DNA of 64,000 nt from Flavisolibacter ginsenosidimutans. GTDB lineage: Bacteria; Bacteroidota; Bacteroidia; Chitinophagales; Chitinophagaceae. Numbering within the stretch: position 1 is the stretch's first letter; the number at the start of each line of letters is the position of its first letter. A model generated the notes under the pieces. That model was not told the origin of the DNA and did no database searches. It worked only from the letters and a program-made list of their open reading frames with translations. A program made the position numbers and the translations under genes. Shown here one piece after another: positions 53,801 to 62,907 of the stretch. The stretch spans positions 930,001 through 994,000 of the forward strand of contig NZ_CP042433.1 in NCBI RefSeq assembly GCF_007970805.1, read 5' to 3'.

Positions 53801-54649
53801 ATGAACAGGAAGAACACAATCGCAAAGCAACTTCCGACGTCTACTTACATCATCATCTCCGTAACGGGATTTCTTGTTTCTCTATTCTGTGTTTACTATT
53901 ATCTGCATAACATTCAAGGCAATGTTTCCGAAGCGGTAAGCCAAAAAGTATTTTACTTAATCCTGATTGTTTTTGGCATCGCCGCCAGTGCGTTGGTATT
54001 CGGCGCTATGAACTCTTATGGTGCTTTAAGCGGACAAAAGTTAGACACCAAATTTCAATTTGCAGGGCCTGTGGTTGGTGTGTTGCTAGTGGTTTGGGGT
54101 GGCTTTGCCTTGCCCAAAACAGCAGCGAAGCAAACGATCGCCATTCGCTTTGTAAACGACAAGCAAACGCCGGTAACAAACGGCAAGGTCACGCTTTACT
54201 TTCCGCATTTTACCCGCGAAGAAGCGATCAACGAAAAAGGTACGGCAGTTTTTTCCGACATTAACGAAGACGACGTTAACGGCAGCGTGAAAATTGACGC
54301 GGTAAGCGATGGCTATGCAAGACTGACGTTTGACACAGTGCTCAAAAGTTTTGCACCGTTGCAACTGAAACTTTCTACTGCCTGGACGGTGCACATAAAC
54401 GGCCAGGTAACCGATGCTGACGACCGGCCTATAAAAGACGTGGAAGTTTTGGTGGACGGTTCACGATTTTATGCCAAAACAGTGAACAACGGAACCTATT
54501 CCCTTCATCTTGCCGATTATACGATTGGTGATGAAATCTCACTGGTCACTTCGCACAAAGATTACAAAGACAAGATGAGAGTAATTAAAATAGACAAGGC
54601 ACAAATGGCTGGCGTTGACTTCGTGTTGCAACCGTTAAATGCTCATTAA
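53801..54649 (+). CDS. Membrane protein with carboxypeptidase-regulatory-like domain
   Basis: This 282-residue protein has three hydrophobic segments: about 16-36, 50-72 and 88-106. An extracytoplasmic part follows with a beta domain (about 110-190) and a carboxypeptidase-regulatory-like domain (about 196-278: VHINGQVTDADDRPIKDVEVLVDGSRFYAKTVNNGTYSLHL). I do not know its function. It precedes the beta-barrel gene by 11 bp, and both products contain a regulatory-like domain, so a shared envelope complex is plausible. Confidence 0.72.
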   Translation: MNRKNTIAKQLPTSTYIIISVTGFLVSLFCVYYYLHNIQGNVSEAVSQKVFYLILIVFGIAASALVFGAMNSYGALSGQKLDTKFQFAGPVVGVLLVVWGGFALPKTAAKQTIAIRFVNDKQTPVTNGKVTLYFPHFTREEAINEKGTAVFSDINEDDVNGSVKIDAVSDGYARLTFDTVLKSFAPLQLKLSTAWTVHINGQVTDADDRPIKDVEVLVDGSRFYAKTVNNGTYSLHLADYTIGDEISLVTSHKDYKDKMRVIKIDKAQMAGVDFVLQPLNAH

Positions 54650-54660
54650 ACCAAACGAAC

Positions 54661-56151
54661 ATGAAAAAATTTTTTTACTTAACGGCCTTGATTTTCATTG
54701 CAACCAAAGTTTCGCTTTCGCAAGACATTCTGGTGTTCAAAGGCACGGTAAAATGTTTTTTTGAAAACGATGAAAGAGCCAGCCGGGGCGCAAAGAATGT
54801 TGTCGTCGTTCCAGGCTTTGTTCCGGGCAAGGCCAGCCTCACAAACCCGCAGGGGTATTATGAATTAAACACCGCTGCACCGCTGCAAAAACTCGAAGGC
54901 AAATACGTAATGCTTTACTATGTTTCGCCGTGCAAAACCTGCGAGATTAAACGAAACGTGTTTGTATCGGAAGACCAGATAAAACAAACGTCCAACACGA
55001 AACTTTCCTACCTCACGGTTGAAACGCTTCAGATGAAAGCCTCGTGCAAAAACGCTGAACCGAAACCTTTGCAATCGGACAGCCTTTACAATGTATTTGC
55101 CCGGTTGCCTGCCCAAGACCTTGAAAAAGTTTCGGGCTTCAACGTTTTGACAGCCACACCGGGTGTGCTGAATGTTCTGACTAACGCGGTAGCCGTTGTT
55201 ACCATAGGCAGTGGCGATGCAGACACATCATCCATCTTTCCAGGCAAAATAAAATACGGAAGATTTTTGGCCGCATCAGCCATGAATTTATCGGCCAATA
55301 CCGGTTTCAACTTCTCTCCTAACCGCGACTTTTCTGAAGCTGTTTTTTGGAATGCGGCGGCGCTTGCAAACAGTTATCAAAACACCGGCGTTCATTTCTT
55401 TGGCAATTTTAAAAACAATTACAAGTTTTCAGCGTATAGAAGATTGACAGATAAATTAATGCTTGGCGCAGGCGGTATTTACACACAGCAGGATGAAATC
55501 AGGCTGACGACTTTTGGCAACTCTTTAACCACACAACACCTGCGAAATTTAAAAGAATACGCCGTTTATCTCTCTCCTTCATACAGGCTAAACAGCACAA
55601 TGAGTTTAGGTGTGAGCGGAAAATTTATCGGGCAAAGCTTTAACCGGCCCGTTCGGCTTTTAACGGTGAATAACCAGGTGTCAGCCATTGATAGTAACGT
55701 AAATCACCATCATTTTGATGTGGATGTTTCATTTGTTTATCGTCCTGTAACTGCTTTTCAAATTGGCGTAAACCTTATGAACCTCGCCGGAACAAAGCTG
55801 GATGCTGACGCCTTGCCGGCAAAAAAGAAGCTTGTGCCGGTACAGCAACTGCGTTCCTTTGGGTTAGGCCTTTGCTACAAATGGAAACAGTTCAACTTTG
55901 GAACGGATGTGCTTATCACGCAAAATGATTTATACGATGTTTCGCTTGGCGTAAATTATATCCCCGTCAACAACGTGTTGTTAAGCGGCGGTTACGCTTT
56001 TAAACAGCAAAGCTTTTCGCTTGGCTTGCGGGTAAAATATTTTCGCATCGGTTATATAAACGACAACGGCTTGCTTGTAAACGACAAGCGCAAAGGCAAG
56101 TCTGGAATTTTGAATGGCCAGCTTTATTCCGGTTTGTCGTTTACGTTCTAA
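54661..56151 (+). CDS. Outer-membrane beta-barrel protein with N-terminal Ig-like domain
   Basis: This 496-residue protein has a signal peptide (KVSLSQD). An N-terminal carboxypeptidase-regulatory-like domain (about 24-120) includes a YVSPCKTCEIK cysteine pair. The C-terminal ~300 residues are amphipathic strands (FGLGLCYKWKQFNFGTDVLI, VLLSGGYAFKQQSFSLGLRVKYFRIGY) ending in LSFTF, typical of an outer-membrane barrel. The barrel is reminiscent of PorP/SprF proteins of the type IX system, but that family's N-terminal signature was not seen. It overlaps the convergent DoxX gene by 11 bp. Confidence 0.7.
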   Translation: MKKFFYLTALIFIATKVSLSQDILVFKGTVKCFFENDERASRGAKNVVVVPGFVPGKASLTNPQGYYELNTAAPLQKLEGKYVMLYYVSPCKTCEIKRNVFVSEDQIKQTSNTKLSYLTVETLQMKASCKNAEPKPLQSDSLYNVFARLPAQDLEKVSGFNVLTATPGVLNVLTNAVAVVTIGSGDADTSSIFPGKIKYGRFLAASAMNLSANTGFNFSPNRDFSEAVFWNAAALANSYQNTGVHFFGNFKNNYKFSAYRRLTDKLMLGAGGIYTQQDEIRLTTFGNSLTTQHLRNLKEYAVYLSPSYRLNSTMSLGVSGKFIGQSFNRPVRLLTVNNQVSAIDSNVNHHHFDVDVSFVYRPVTAFQIGVNLMNLAGTKLDADALPAKKKLVPVQQLRSFGLGLCYKWKQFNFGTDVLITQNDLYDVSLGVNYIPVNNVLLSGGYAFKQQSFSLGLRVKYFRIGYINDNGLLVNDKRKGKSGILNGQLYSGLSFTF

Positions 56152-56602
56152 GGTTTCGCGATTGCCTTTCTTCTTCGTCCCTTTCCATTACGCGGTCGAG
56201 CGACCAGGGCCCGCTTCCGATAACCGTAAAATAAATCAACAGGCCAAGTATGGCAATTGACAAAATGATTTCCGAAAAATGGTTGGTCAGATCAACGTTT
56301 ACAAAGACAATGGCCCCGATTAAAATGGGAATCTGAATTAGGCAGGCAAGCCGCGTAAGCAAACCAAGCGCCAGCAGAAATCCCCCCATGATGTGCGCAA
56401 AAATTACGTAATGTCCAAGCAGTACAAGAAGAAGGGAACTAAAAGGCACTTGCTGGCTAATGAGTTCATTTAACGTAGTGGAATTGCGGGCAAACTCGAT
56501 GCCTTTGAAGAGAAGAAAGACTCCCAAAACAATACGCAAAAGATCGAGGTATTTGGGGTGGTGGGTATCGCCCCAATGTTCGACGCGTTGCAGATAATTC
56601 AT
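56141..56602 (-). CDS. DoxX-family membrane protein
   Basis: From ATG 56600-56602 this gives 153 residues with four membrane helices. DoxX-like features are LDLLRIVLGVFLLFKGIEFARN, HIMGGFLLALGLLTRLACLIQIPILIGA and a C-terminal GPWSLDRVM. DoxX proteins are linked to quinone redox reactions, but the exact role varies. It overlaps the convergent barrel gene by 11 bp and is divergent from the Mut7-C gene 15 bp away. Confidence 0.85.
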   Translation of the reverse strand: MNYLQRVEHWGDTHHPKYLDLLRIVLGVFLLFKGIEFARNSTTLNELISQQVPFSSLLLVLLGHYVIFAHIMGGFLLALGLLTRLACLIQIPILIGAIVFVNVDLTNHFSEIILSIAILGLLIYFTVIGSGPWSLDRVMERDEEERQSRNLRT

Positions 56603-56617
56603 GTCGCTTGTTTTTAG

Positions 56618-57184
56618 GTGAAGAAAAGAAAGAGCTACCTTAAAGTTACACGCAAACAAAGGAAAAACGAACGGCCCGAAATCAAGAATTTTGCGGAAAC
56701 CATCGGTGTGAAATCAGACAATAAATTCATTGCGGACGTTCACCTCGGCAAACTTGCCAAAGGCTTGCGCATGGCTGGCTTCGACGTGTTTTACCAAACC
56801 GATTGTACCAACAATGAATTAAAAACAATCGCGGTTCAACAAAACCGCGTGCTTCTTTCGCGAAACGCAGCTTTTGCGAAAGAAGCAGTTATCAAAACGT
56901 TCATTCTCCAAAGCGAAGACTGGTTTGTACAACTTCAACAGGTTGTTGAGAAATTTGAATTAAGGGAAAGGTTCGAACCGTTCACGCGGTGTTTGGCTTG
57001 CAACGGTGTTCTGCAAAGCGTTTCCAAAGAAGAAATAGAACCGCAACTGGAGGAAAACACCCGTAACTATTACAACGAGTTTTGGCAATGCTGTAACTGC
57101 AAACGCATCTACTGGAAAGGTTCGCATTACGAACGAATGAAGAAGCTGATTTCAGAATTGAAAAGATCAACGGAAGAGAAGTGA
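56618..57184 (+). CDS. Mut7-C RNase-domain protein with shortened N-terminal ubiquitin-like region
   Basis: This 188-residue protein has a GTG start with an in-frame TAG just upstream. Residues 36-185 are a Mut7-C domain: FIADVHLGKLAKGLRMAGFD (Asp in DVHL), LLSRNAAF, then a zinc ribbon with C125-x2-C128 and C158-x2-C161 and the WKGSHYERM end. The fold is PIN-like and nuclease activity is predicted. Related proteins carry a full ubiquitin-like domain before it; here only a short piece (RKQRKNERPEIKNFAETIGV) remains. Confidence 0.82.
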   Translation: MKKRKSYLKVTRKQRKNERPEIKNFAETIGVKSDNKFIADVHLGKLAKGLRMAGFDVFYQTDCTNNELKTIAVQQNRVLLSRNAAFAKEAVIKTFILQSEDWFVQLQQVVEKFELRERFEPFTRCLACNGVLQSVSKEEIEPQLEENTRNYYNEFWQCCNCKRIYWKGSHYERMKKLISELKRSTEEK

Positions 57185-57205
57185 CGCATCGCGGTCTTCG
57201 TATTG

Positions 57206-57631
57206 TCAAGTCAGGATAAATCCTTCGTGCGCAAGTTCAAGCGTTTCCATAAGTACATCGTTGCTTGCCGCGTTGAATGCACCGACTTCGTATTTGCAGG
57301 GCCAGGCATTGTGCACCTTCCAAACGGCAACCGGCTCGTGGGCTTCGTTCAATAATGAAATAACAATGTCTCTTCTCTCAACGGTATTCTGCCGCACCGA
57401 ATTTATCCAGTTAAAAAAATCATTGTCGGCTTTTTTTACGCCGCGTTTCAATATGATGTTGGTAAACTTGCGCAGGCCGGGCATTTTAATCGCCGATTGA
57501 TCCGGCGACGAGCCTTCGCGGAATTCGACTACGGCGATTTCCATTGACAGTCCACCGACTTCCGAAAAACTAATTTGCGCACCGCCCCACTCTACTCTGA
57601 AATGATATTTTGATAACGGATAATTTCCCAT
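57206..57631 (-). CDS. Contractile-tail tube protein, T4 gp19-like
   Basis: From ATG 57629-57631 this gives 141 residues. The layout matches the Phage_T4_gp19/Afp1-type tube family: YHFRVEWGG start, FSEVGGLSMEIAVVEFREG, KMPGLRKFTNIILKRGV, DFFNWINSV, and a late VWKVHNAWPCKYEVGAFNAASNDVLMETLELAHEGF. Such proteins stack into the inner tube of contractile injection systems. No sheath, baseplate, spike or ATPase gene is in the window, so this copy stands alone. A start 18 codons upstream is possible. Confidence 0.85.
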   Translation of the reverse strand: MGNYPLSKYHFRVEWGGAQISFSEVGGLSMEIAVVEFREGSSPDQSAIKMPGLRKFTNIILKRGVKKADNDFFNWINSVRQNTVERRDIVISLLNEAHEPVAVWKVHNAWPCKYEVGAFNAASNDVLMETLELAHEGFILT

Positions 57632-57735
57632 AAGCCTGTTGATTGTTTTTTTGACACAGTGAAGAATTGTTTTCAATAAACCCATGCAGCTTAAAAGTAC
57701 AGAAGTTTTACGGTTGTAAACATCATCGCAAGTTC

Positions 57736-58311
57736 TTATACGGCGCCCTTGCTTTCGAACCTTTTATCGGGTATAACCCACATCATCGCCACCAAAACGT
57801 AAAGCGTAAAGCCAATCATTGGATGAACGAAGCAAAGCCCAATGCCGGCCGCATAAATAACCACGGATAATTTTCCTTTGCGATCATTGCCCAGTGCTTT
57901 GCTAAAATTTGAATTCTTGCCGTGAAGATCAATAAGACAGTGTGCTAAAAAATAATAAGCAACGCCGCACATCATTAGCACAAAGCCGTACAAGGCCACA
58001 GGCAAAGTGGCGAAATGATTTTCACCCATCCAACCCGTAACAAAAGGTGTAAGCGAAAGCCAGAAAAGCAAATGCGAATTCGCCCACAGCACACCGCCGT
58101 TAATGCTGTGCACAGCCTGCAACATGTGGTGGTGATTGTTCCAATAAATGCCCACGTAAATAAAGCTCAGAAGATAGCTGACAAATACCGGCAACAGCGG
58201 CTTAAGCGAATCCCATGAAGTACCGTGCGGTACTTTCATCTCCAGAACCATAATGGTGATGATAATGGCCAGCACGCCGTCGCTGAAGGCTTCAAGTCTT
58301 CCTTTTCCCAT
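57736..58311 (-). CDS. TMEM175-family potassium channel-like protein
   Basis: From ATG 58309-58311 this gives 191 residues with about six hydrophobic segments. The first helix carries the RLEAFSDGVLAI motif, the RxxxFSD hallmark of TMEM175 proteins, and WNNHHHML follows helix 2. Bacterial members form potassium-selective channels as tetramers. Other reading: a generic DUF1211 protein. An alternative TTG start lies two codons upstream. Confidence 0.88.
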   Translation of the reverse strand: MGKGRLEAFSDGVLAIIITIMVLEMKVPHGTSWDSLKPLLPVFVSYLLSFIYVGIYWNNHHHMLQAVHSINGGVLWANSHLLFWLSLTPFVTGWMGENHFATLPVALYGFVLMMCGVAYYFLAHCLIDLHGKNSNFSKALGNDRKGKLSVVIYAAGIGLCFVHPMIGFTLYVLVAMMWVIPDKRFESKGAV

Positions 58312-58413
58312 AAACAAATTTGAAAAGGCCGAAATTATTCTGTTTCGCGAAACGATTGCGTCAATGCAACAAGATGTTTCAAGGACTTTCCTCTTCCTTT
58401 ATTGTTGCGCTGC

Positions 58414-58447
58414 TACAAAAAAGAAAGGCTTGAATTATTCAAGCCTT
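58414..58447 (-). terminator. Terminator after the 2OG-Fe(II) oxygenase gene
   Basis: A 10-bp stem (AAGGCTTGAA / TTCAAGCCTT, 3-nt loop) is followed on the minus strand by TCTTTTTTG. Confidence 0.85.
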
Positions 58448-58457
58448 CAAAAGATTT

Positions 58458-59288
58458 CTACTTCACCATTTTTTTTGCTACGTTCCAAATGAGCGGCGGG
58501 GTTATTTGCTTTACAACGCCTTTGACTAAATCTTTCGCGGTAACACGGGCCTTCACTTCATTCATTGCGCCGGGACGGTCTTTAAATATTGTGGAGTGAT
58601 CTTCAAATCCGTGGGCGATTTCTTCCTCCGGGCGACCGTTTGTGTAATAATAAAGTGCAAACGATTTACGGCTTCTGTCGGCTGGACATTTCAACGGATC
58701 GGGATGACCGTGGTATGAAAAGGTGGTTGTGGAAAAAATAGCCATACGGTTAAAAACAGGCAGCAGTCTTTTCCGGCACGCTTGCATGTCTTTATCCCAC
58801 AATTCAAAATGTCCGCCCCACTCTTCCTGCCAATCCTTGTTTAAATAAACAAGTACGTTCAGGCGCCGATCAAGCTTGCTCCAACGTTGCTTATTAAAAT
58901 CTGAGTGAATTTTCAAATAACCGCCGGGTAAAATCTGGTGAAAACCTCCGCCTTCAAAATAAGCGTCTGGAAGAATGGTTTCAATTCCAGTTAAATGCGT
59001 AAGAAATTCAAGAAAAGGCTGCGAGTTTAAAAAATGCGCAAAGGCTTTGGTGTATTCGCCAAAACGATATTCGCCTTGCGTGGCTTTCTTTATTTGTCCG
59101 GGCTCGTCATACTCAAGCATCGGCTTTGCTTTCAAGTCGGGAAATTCGGCCAGCACTTTTTCCAACATCTCTTCATTGAAAAAATTATCGAAATAAATAT
59201 TAGGGAAAGGTTCAGCTTCTGCGTATTCTTTATGTTTTGCTTTGGCAAGAGCGTGCAATTCCTCAACAGACTGGTTAATGAAATTCAT
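58458..59288 (-). CDS. 2-oxoglutarate/Fe(II)-dependent oxygenase
   Basis: From ATG 59286-59288 this gives 276 residues. The double-stranded beta-helix shows the HxD iron ligands in LKIHSDFN, the distal His in SYHGHPDPL and a 2OG-binding Arg in RKSFALYYYTNG, with LNVLVYLNKDWQEEWGGHFELWD between them. This resembles prolyl-hydroxylase-like 2OG oxygenases acting on proteins or small molecules; the substrate is unknown. An upstream, cysteine-rich extension was rejected because it lacks family character. Confidence 0.87.
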   Translation of the reverse strand: MNFINQSVEELHALAKAKHKEYAEAEPFPNIYFDNFFNEEMLEKVLAEFPDLKAKPMLEYDEPGQIKKATQGEYRFGEYTKAFAHFLNSQPFLEFLTHLTGIETILPDAYFEGGGFHQILPGGYLKIHSDFNKQRWSKLDRRLNVLVYLNKDWQEEWGGHFELWDKDMQACRKRLLPVFNRMAIFSTTTFSYHGHPDPLKCPADRSRKSFALYYYTNGRPEEEIAHGFEDHSTIFKDRPGAMNEVKARVTAKDLVKGVVKQITPPLIWNVAKKMVK

Positions 59289-59368
59289 AACAACGTTCAA
59301 GTTTTGCTGACAAAGTAGGCATTTCTCACAAAAGGCCAAAGCGCCGGGTTTGCAATTTTGGCACAGCG

Positions 59369-59749
59369 CTAGTCCGCCAATCGCCCACCAGCAGTTATCC
59401 AATCAATGATTTTTTTCTGATCGGCAGCAGTTAACGGAGCATTGGGTGGCTGTGGCATTTGGTTGACGGTTCCTGCCTGGTCAACAGCCCTGACTTTGAT
59501 TCTTGCTTGTTGTGCAACAATCGTATTGCTGTTGCTGAAATCAAGGCCGCTGGCCGCACCGGCGCCAACGTGGCAACCGCTAACTGCGCAATTGGAAGAC
59601 ATCATTGTTTTTACCGCGCTGAACAAAGGACCGGGTGTTCCGCTGTCGTTTACAGTGCCGTTGTTTGTTTCGCCGTTGCTTTTGCTGCAAGAAGTAAAGA
59701 AGAAGGCAGCGCTAATTATCAGGGCCGGCAGAAAGAAATTCTTTTTCAT
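59369..59749 (-). CDS. Cytochrome c-like lipoprotein with CX4CH motif
   Basis: This 126-residue protein has a lipoprotein signal (FFTSCSK, Cys near 21) and a C-terminal domain with SSNCAVSGCHVG. That is C-x4-C-H, longer than the usual CxxCH haem site. A late MPQPPNAPLTAADQKKIIDWI segment supplies the distal Met and helix seen in small c-type cytochromes. It may bind haem c through the non-standard motif. It lies 80 bp upstream of the oxygenase gene on the same strand. Confidence 0.75.
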   Translation of the reverse strand: MKKNFFLPALIISAAFFFTSCSKSNGETNNGTVNDSGTPGPLFSAVKTMMSSNCAVSGCHVGAGAASGLDFSNSNTIVAQQARIKVRAVDQAGTVNQMPQPPNAPLTAADQKKIIDWITAGGRLAD

Positions 59750-59830
59750 TATGAATCGGGTTTGATATAAACACTACGATTGTGTAGTGATACCAATTGG
59801 TGTATGCCGACAAAAAATGTGTAACCGATC

Positions 59831-60226
59831 TTAATGACTGTTGATGATAAAAGCGTAAAGAAAAAGCATCGAGAGGAAATTCATGAGGATGGACGCAATG
59901 AACGCACGTTTAAGTTCGTGCCGGGAAAAGAAAAAGCAAAGAAGCAATCCTTCAACAACCACCGAAAACCACCACAAAAAAGCCACCACAGGCAATTGCA
60001 AGTTCAAACCGTTATACTTGCCCATGTCGTAACCAAGCGCATGTAAAACTGCCGCCGCTACATAATAAATCAGCGTCAGCGAAACAAGATTGACGAGAAC
60101 AGAAATGCCAAAGCTTGCCCAAAACTTTTTAAGCTTAAAAAAATAAAGCACCAGGGCTTCGATTAGAAACGCAATCAAAAAAATTGCGAAGATGATAAGA
60201 AACGGTGTAAGGCTTTCAATGCTCAT
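59831..60226 (-). CDS. Four-helix membrane protein, unknown
   Basis: This 131-residue protein has four hydrophobic segments (about 8-29, 37-62, 78-100, 107-128) joined by short charged loops, for example RHELKRA. No signature was recognised. Its ATG lies 6 nt after the T-tract of the aconitase terminator, the same unusual arrangement as the gene at 4732-5049. Confidence 0.7.
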   Translation of the reverse strand: MSIESLTPFLIIFAIFLIAFLIEALVLYFFKLKKFWASFGISVLVNLVSLTLIYYVAAAVLHALGYDMGKYNGLNLQLPVVAFLWWFSVVVEGLLLCFFFSRHELKRAFIASILMNFLSMLFLYAFIINSH

Positions 60227-60229
60227 AAA

Positions 60230-60268
60230 GAAAAAACCTGCAAGACCTTTTCGGCCTTACAGGTTTTA
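60230..60268 (-). terminator. Terminator after aconitase
   Basis: On the minus strand a stem of about 15 bp (AAAACCTG.AAGGCC-type, two imperfect pairs) is followed by TTTTTTCTTT. The tract ends close to the next start codon. Confidence 0.8.
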
Positions 60269-60283
60269 AAAATAAGCGAGAGC

Positions 60284-62551
60284 TTAAAGTTTACCAAACT
60301 GCTTGCGAATAAGGTTCAGGGCGCTACCGGCTTTGAACCATTCAATCTGCTGCTCGTTGTAGGTATGATTGAGTTTGATTTTGTCCGATGTGCCGTCGGC
60401 ATGACGAAGCACCATTGTTAATTGTTTGCCCGGCGCAAAATCGGTAAGTCCGGTAATGTCAAACAAATCGTCTTCCAGAATTTTGTCGTAATCGTCTTTG
60501 TTGGCAAAGGTCAGACCGAGCATTCCCTGCTTTTTCAGGTTTGTTTCGTGAATACGGGCAAAGCTTTTCACCACAATGACTCTTACGCCCAAATGCCTCG
60601 GCTCCATTGCAGCGTGTTCTCTCGATGAACCTTCGCCGTAGTTTTCATCGCCCACCACGACGGTACCGATGCCTTTTGCTTTGTACTGACGCTGCGTAGC
60701 CGGCACAGGACCGTATTCGCCGGTCAATGAATTCTTCACGCTATCCGTTTGTCCGTTGAAAAAATTCACGGCGCCAATAAGCATGTTGTTCGAGATGTTG
60801 TCCAAATGACCACGGAATTTCAACCAGGGACCCGCCATTGAAATGTGGTCGGTAGTGCACTTACCTTTTACTTTAATTAGAAGACGAAGGCTGGTTAGAT
60901 CCGTTCCTTCCCATGCAGGAAAAGGACTTAATAATTGCAGGCGTTGCGACGAAGGACTGACTTCCACTTTAACACCAACGCCACTCGCTGCCGGCGCCTG
61001 ATAGCCCGGGTCTTCAACCGAAAATCCGCGGGGCGGAAGTTCAAAGCCTTTGGGTTCGTCAAGCATCACTTCCTCTCCTTTTTCGTTCGTCAATTTATCC
61101 TTCAAAGGATTGAACGAAAGCCTTCCGGCAATGGCATAAGCCGTCACAATTTCTGGCGAAGCCACAAAAGCGTGTGTGGAGGCAAGACCGTCGTTCCGCT
61201 TGGCAAAATTTCTGTTGAAAGAAGTAACGATGGTATTCTTGCGGGTTGGGTCGTCAATGTGCCGTGCCCACTGACCGATGCAGGGACCACAGGCGTTGGC
61301 CAAAACCACGCCACCGATTTCGTCGAAAGTGCCCAGGTAACCGTCTTTTTCGATTGTGTAACGCACTACTTCCGAACCGGGCGTGATGGTAAACTCGCTG
61401 GCTGTTTTCAAATCTTTCGCTTTTGCCTGCGCAGCAATGGAAGCGCTGCGGCTGATGTCTTCGTAAGACGAGTTGGTGCAGGAACCAATCAAAGCTACTT
61501 CTACTTCATCGGGCCATCCGTGTGCGGCAACGGCTTCGGCCATTTTCGAAATGGGCGTCGCCAAATCTGGCGTAAACGGACCGTTTACATAAGGCTCCAG
61601 TTCAGCCAAATTCAGTTCAAGAACCTGGTCGTAATATTTTGTGGGATTTGCGTAAACTTCTTCATCGGGACGCAAGTGTTCACGAACCCGGTTGGCTGCG
61701 GTCGCCACTTCTTCGCGGCCCGTTGCGCTTAAGTAGGCCGCCATTTTATCGTCAAAGGCAAATAGCGAACACGTCGCGCCAATCTCTGCACCCATGTTAC
61801 AAATGGTGGCTTTGCCGGTGCAGCTTAAACTGTCCGCACCTTCGCCAAAATATTCAACAATTGCGCCTGTGCCGCCTTTTACGGTCAATTGTCCGGCCAC
61901 CCAAAGAATGATGTCTTTTGCCGATGTCCAGCCGCTCATTTTGCCGGTGAGTTTTACACCAATCAATTTGGGCATTTTCAATTCCCACGGCAGGCCGGCC
62001 ATCACGTCCACGGCATCCGCTCCGCCAACACCAATGGCAATCATGCCAAGACCACCGGCGTTTGGTGTGTGCGAATCAGTTCCGATCATCATGCCGCCGG
62101 GGAAGGCATAATTTTCCAAGACAACCTGGTGAATAATGCCTGCGCCGGGTTTCCAAAAGCCAATGCCGTATTTATTGGAGATTGAAGCCAGAAAATCATA
62201 TACCTCGCGGTTGGTATCAATGGCGGTGCTCAGGTCTTGCTCCGCTCCCACTTTGGCTTGTATCAAGTGATCGCAGTGCACCGTAGAAGGCACGGCCACG
62301 CGGTCGCGTCCACAGGTATCAAATTGAAGAAGCGCCATCTGCGCCGTTGCGTCCTGCATGGCTACGCGGTCAGGTGCAAAGTCCACGTAGTCTTTTCCGC
62401 GTTCAAAAACGCGGGTAGCCGGCTTAAAGCTATGGGCGTATAAAATTTTTTCGGCGAGGGTCATGGGCCGCTTTAACAGGTTACGGGCGGCAAGTACTTT
62501 GGAAGGAAGTTCGTCGTAAACTCTTTTGATGAGATCCAGGTCAAAAAGCAT
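60284..62551 (-). CDS. acnA: Aconitate hydratase
   Basis: From ATG 62549-62551 this gives 755 residues, the mitochondrial-type length. The [4Fe-4S] ligands are C358 ([10 protein letters not shown]), C421 and C424 ([11 protein letters not shown]), the same positions as in mammalian mitochondrial aconitase. The swivel domain has [15 protein letters not shown]. It interconverts citrate and isocitrate in the TCA cycle. A start 33 codons upstream was rejected because the family begins near [16 protein letters not shown]. It has its own terminator. Confidence 0.96.
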   Translation of the reverse strand: MLFDLDLIKRVYDELPSKVLAARNLLKRPMTLAEKILYAHSFKPATRVFERGKDYVDFAPDRVAMQDATAQMALLQFDTCGRDRVAVPSTVHCDHLIQAKVGAEQDLSTAIDTNREVYDFLASISNKYGIGFWKPGAGIIHQVVLENYAFPGGMMIGTDSHTPNAGGLGMIAIGVGGADAVDVMAGLPWELKMPKLIGVKLTGKMSGWTSAKDIILWVAGQLTVKGGTGAIVEYFGEGADSLSCTGKATICNMGAEIGATCSLFAFDDKMAAYLSATGREEVATAANRVREHLRPDEEVYANPTKYYDQVLELNLAELEPYVNGPFTPDLATPISKMAEAVAAHGWPDEVEVALIGSCTNSSYEDISRSASIAAQAKAKDLKTASEFTITPGSEVVRYTIEKDGYLGTFDEIGGVVLANACGPCIGQWARHIDDPTRKNTIVTSFNRNFAKRNDGLASTHAFVASPEIVTAYAIAGRLSFNPLKDKLTNEKGEEVMLDEPKGFELPPRGFSVEDPGYQAPAASGVGVKVEVSPSSQRLQLLSPFPAWEGTDLTSLRLLIKVKGKCTTDHISMAGPWLKFRGHLDNISNNMLIGAVNFFNGQTDSVKNSLTGEYGPVPATQRQYKAKGIGTVVVGDENYGEGSSREHAAMEPRHLGVRVIVVKSFARIHETNLKKQGMLGLTFANKDDYDKILEDDLFDITGLTDFAPGKQLTMVLRHADGTSDKIKLNHTYNEQQIEWFKAGSALNLIRKQFGKL

Positions 62552-62661
62552 AGTAGTTATATTGAAGAGTTGACAACAGGCATTTTGTTTGCGCTGTTTT
62601 AAAAGTGGTGCGAAAGTAATAAAAAGACGGCAAGAAAGCACCCTGCCCAACCGTTCAAAAA

Positions 62662-62907
62662 ATGGAAAACGCCTATATTCGTTTTGTGAACCGCTTCAAA
62701 AATTTTATCGAATGGAAGGCCTTTGGCGTTTGTTCAGCCATCGGCGAAAAGATGGGCATTGCCACTTCCCGCATCCGCATGTGGTTTATGTATATTTCCT
62801 TTCTTACGCTCGGTTCGCCCATTATTATTTACATGATTCTCGCTTTTTGGATGAACATAAAACGTTACATCCTCGCCGCAAGACGAAACCCGTTGCGATA
62901 TTTATAG
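62662..62907 (+). CDS. PspC-domain small membrane protein
   Basis: This 81-residue protein contains one PspC-like domain: [44 protein letters not shown], with the GVCxxIxExxGI start and two hydrophobic segments. PspC-type proteins sense or stabilise membranes under stress. A basic tail follows (RRNPLRYL). It is divergent from aconitase, with 110 bp between the start codons. Confidence 0.82.
   Translation: MENAYIRFVNRFKNFIEWKAFGVCSAIGEKMGIATSRIRMWFMYISFLTLGSPIIIYMILAFWMNIKRYILAARRNPLRYL

Noticed and set aside
54661..56151. Confident PorP/SprF assignment
   Set aside because: The barrel is similar in style, but the typical PorP/SprF N-terminal signature is absent and an extra Ig-like domain is present.
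57206..58311. Prophage remnant
   Set aside because: Only the tube protein looks phage-related; flanking genes are ordinary chromosomal genes and no integrase or attachment repeat was found.
60935..61732. A 265-codon open frame on the plus strand inside aconitase
   Set aside because: It is antisense to an unmistakable aconitase, has no recognisable domain, and is rich in Arg, Cys and Phe as expected for a shadow frame.
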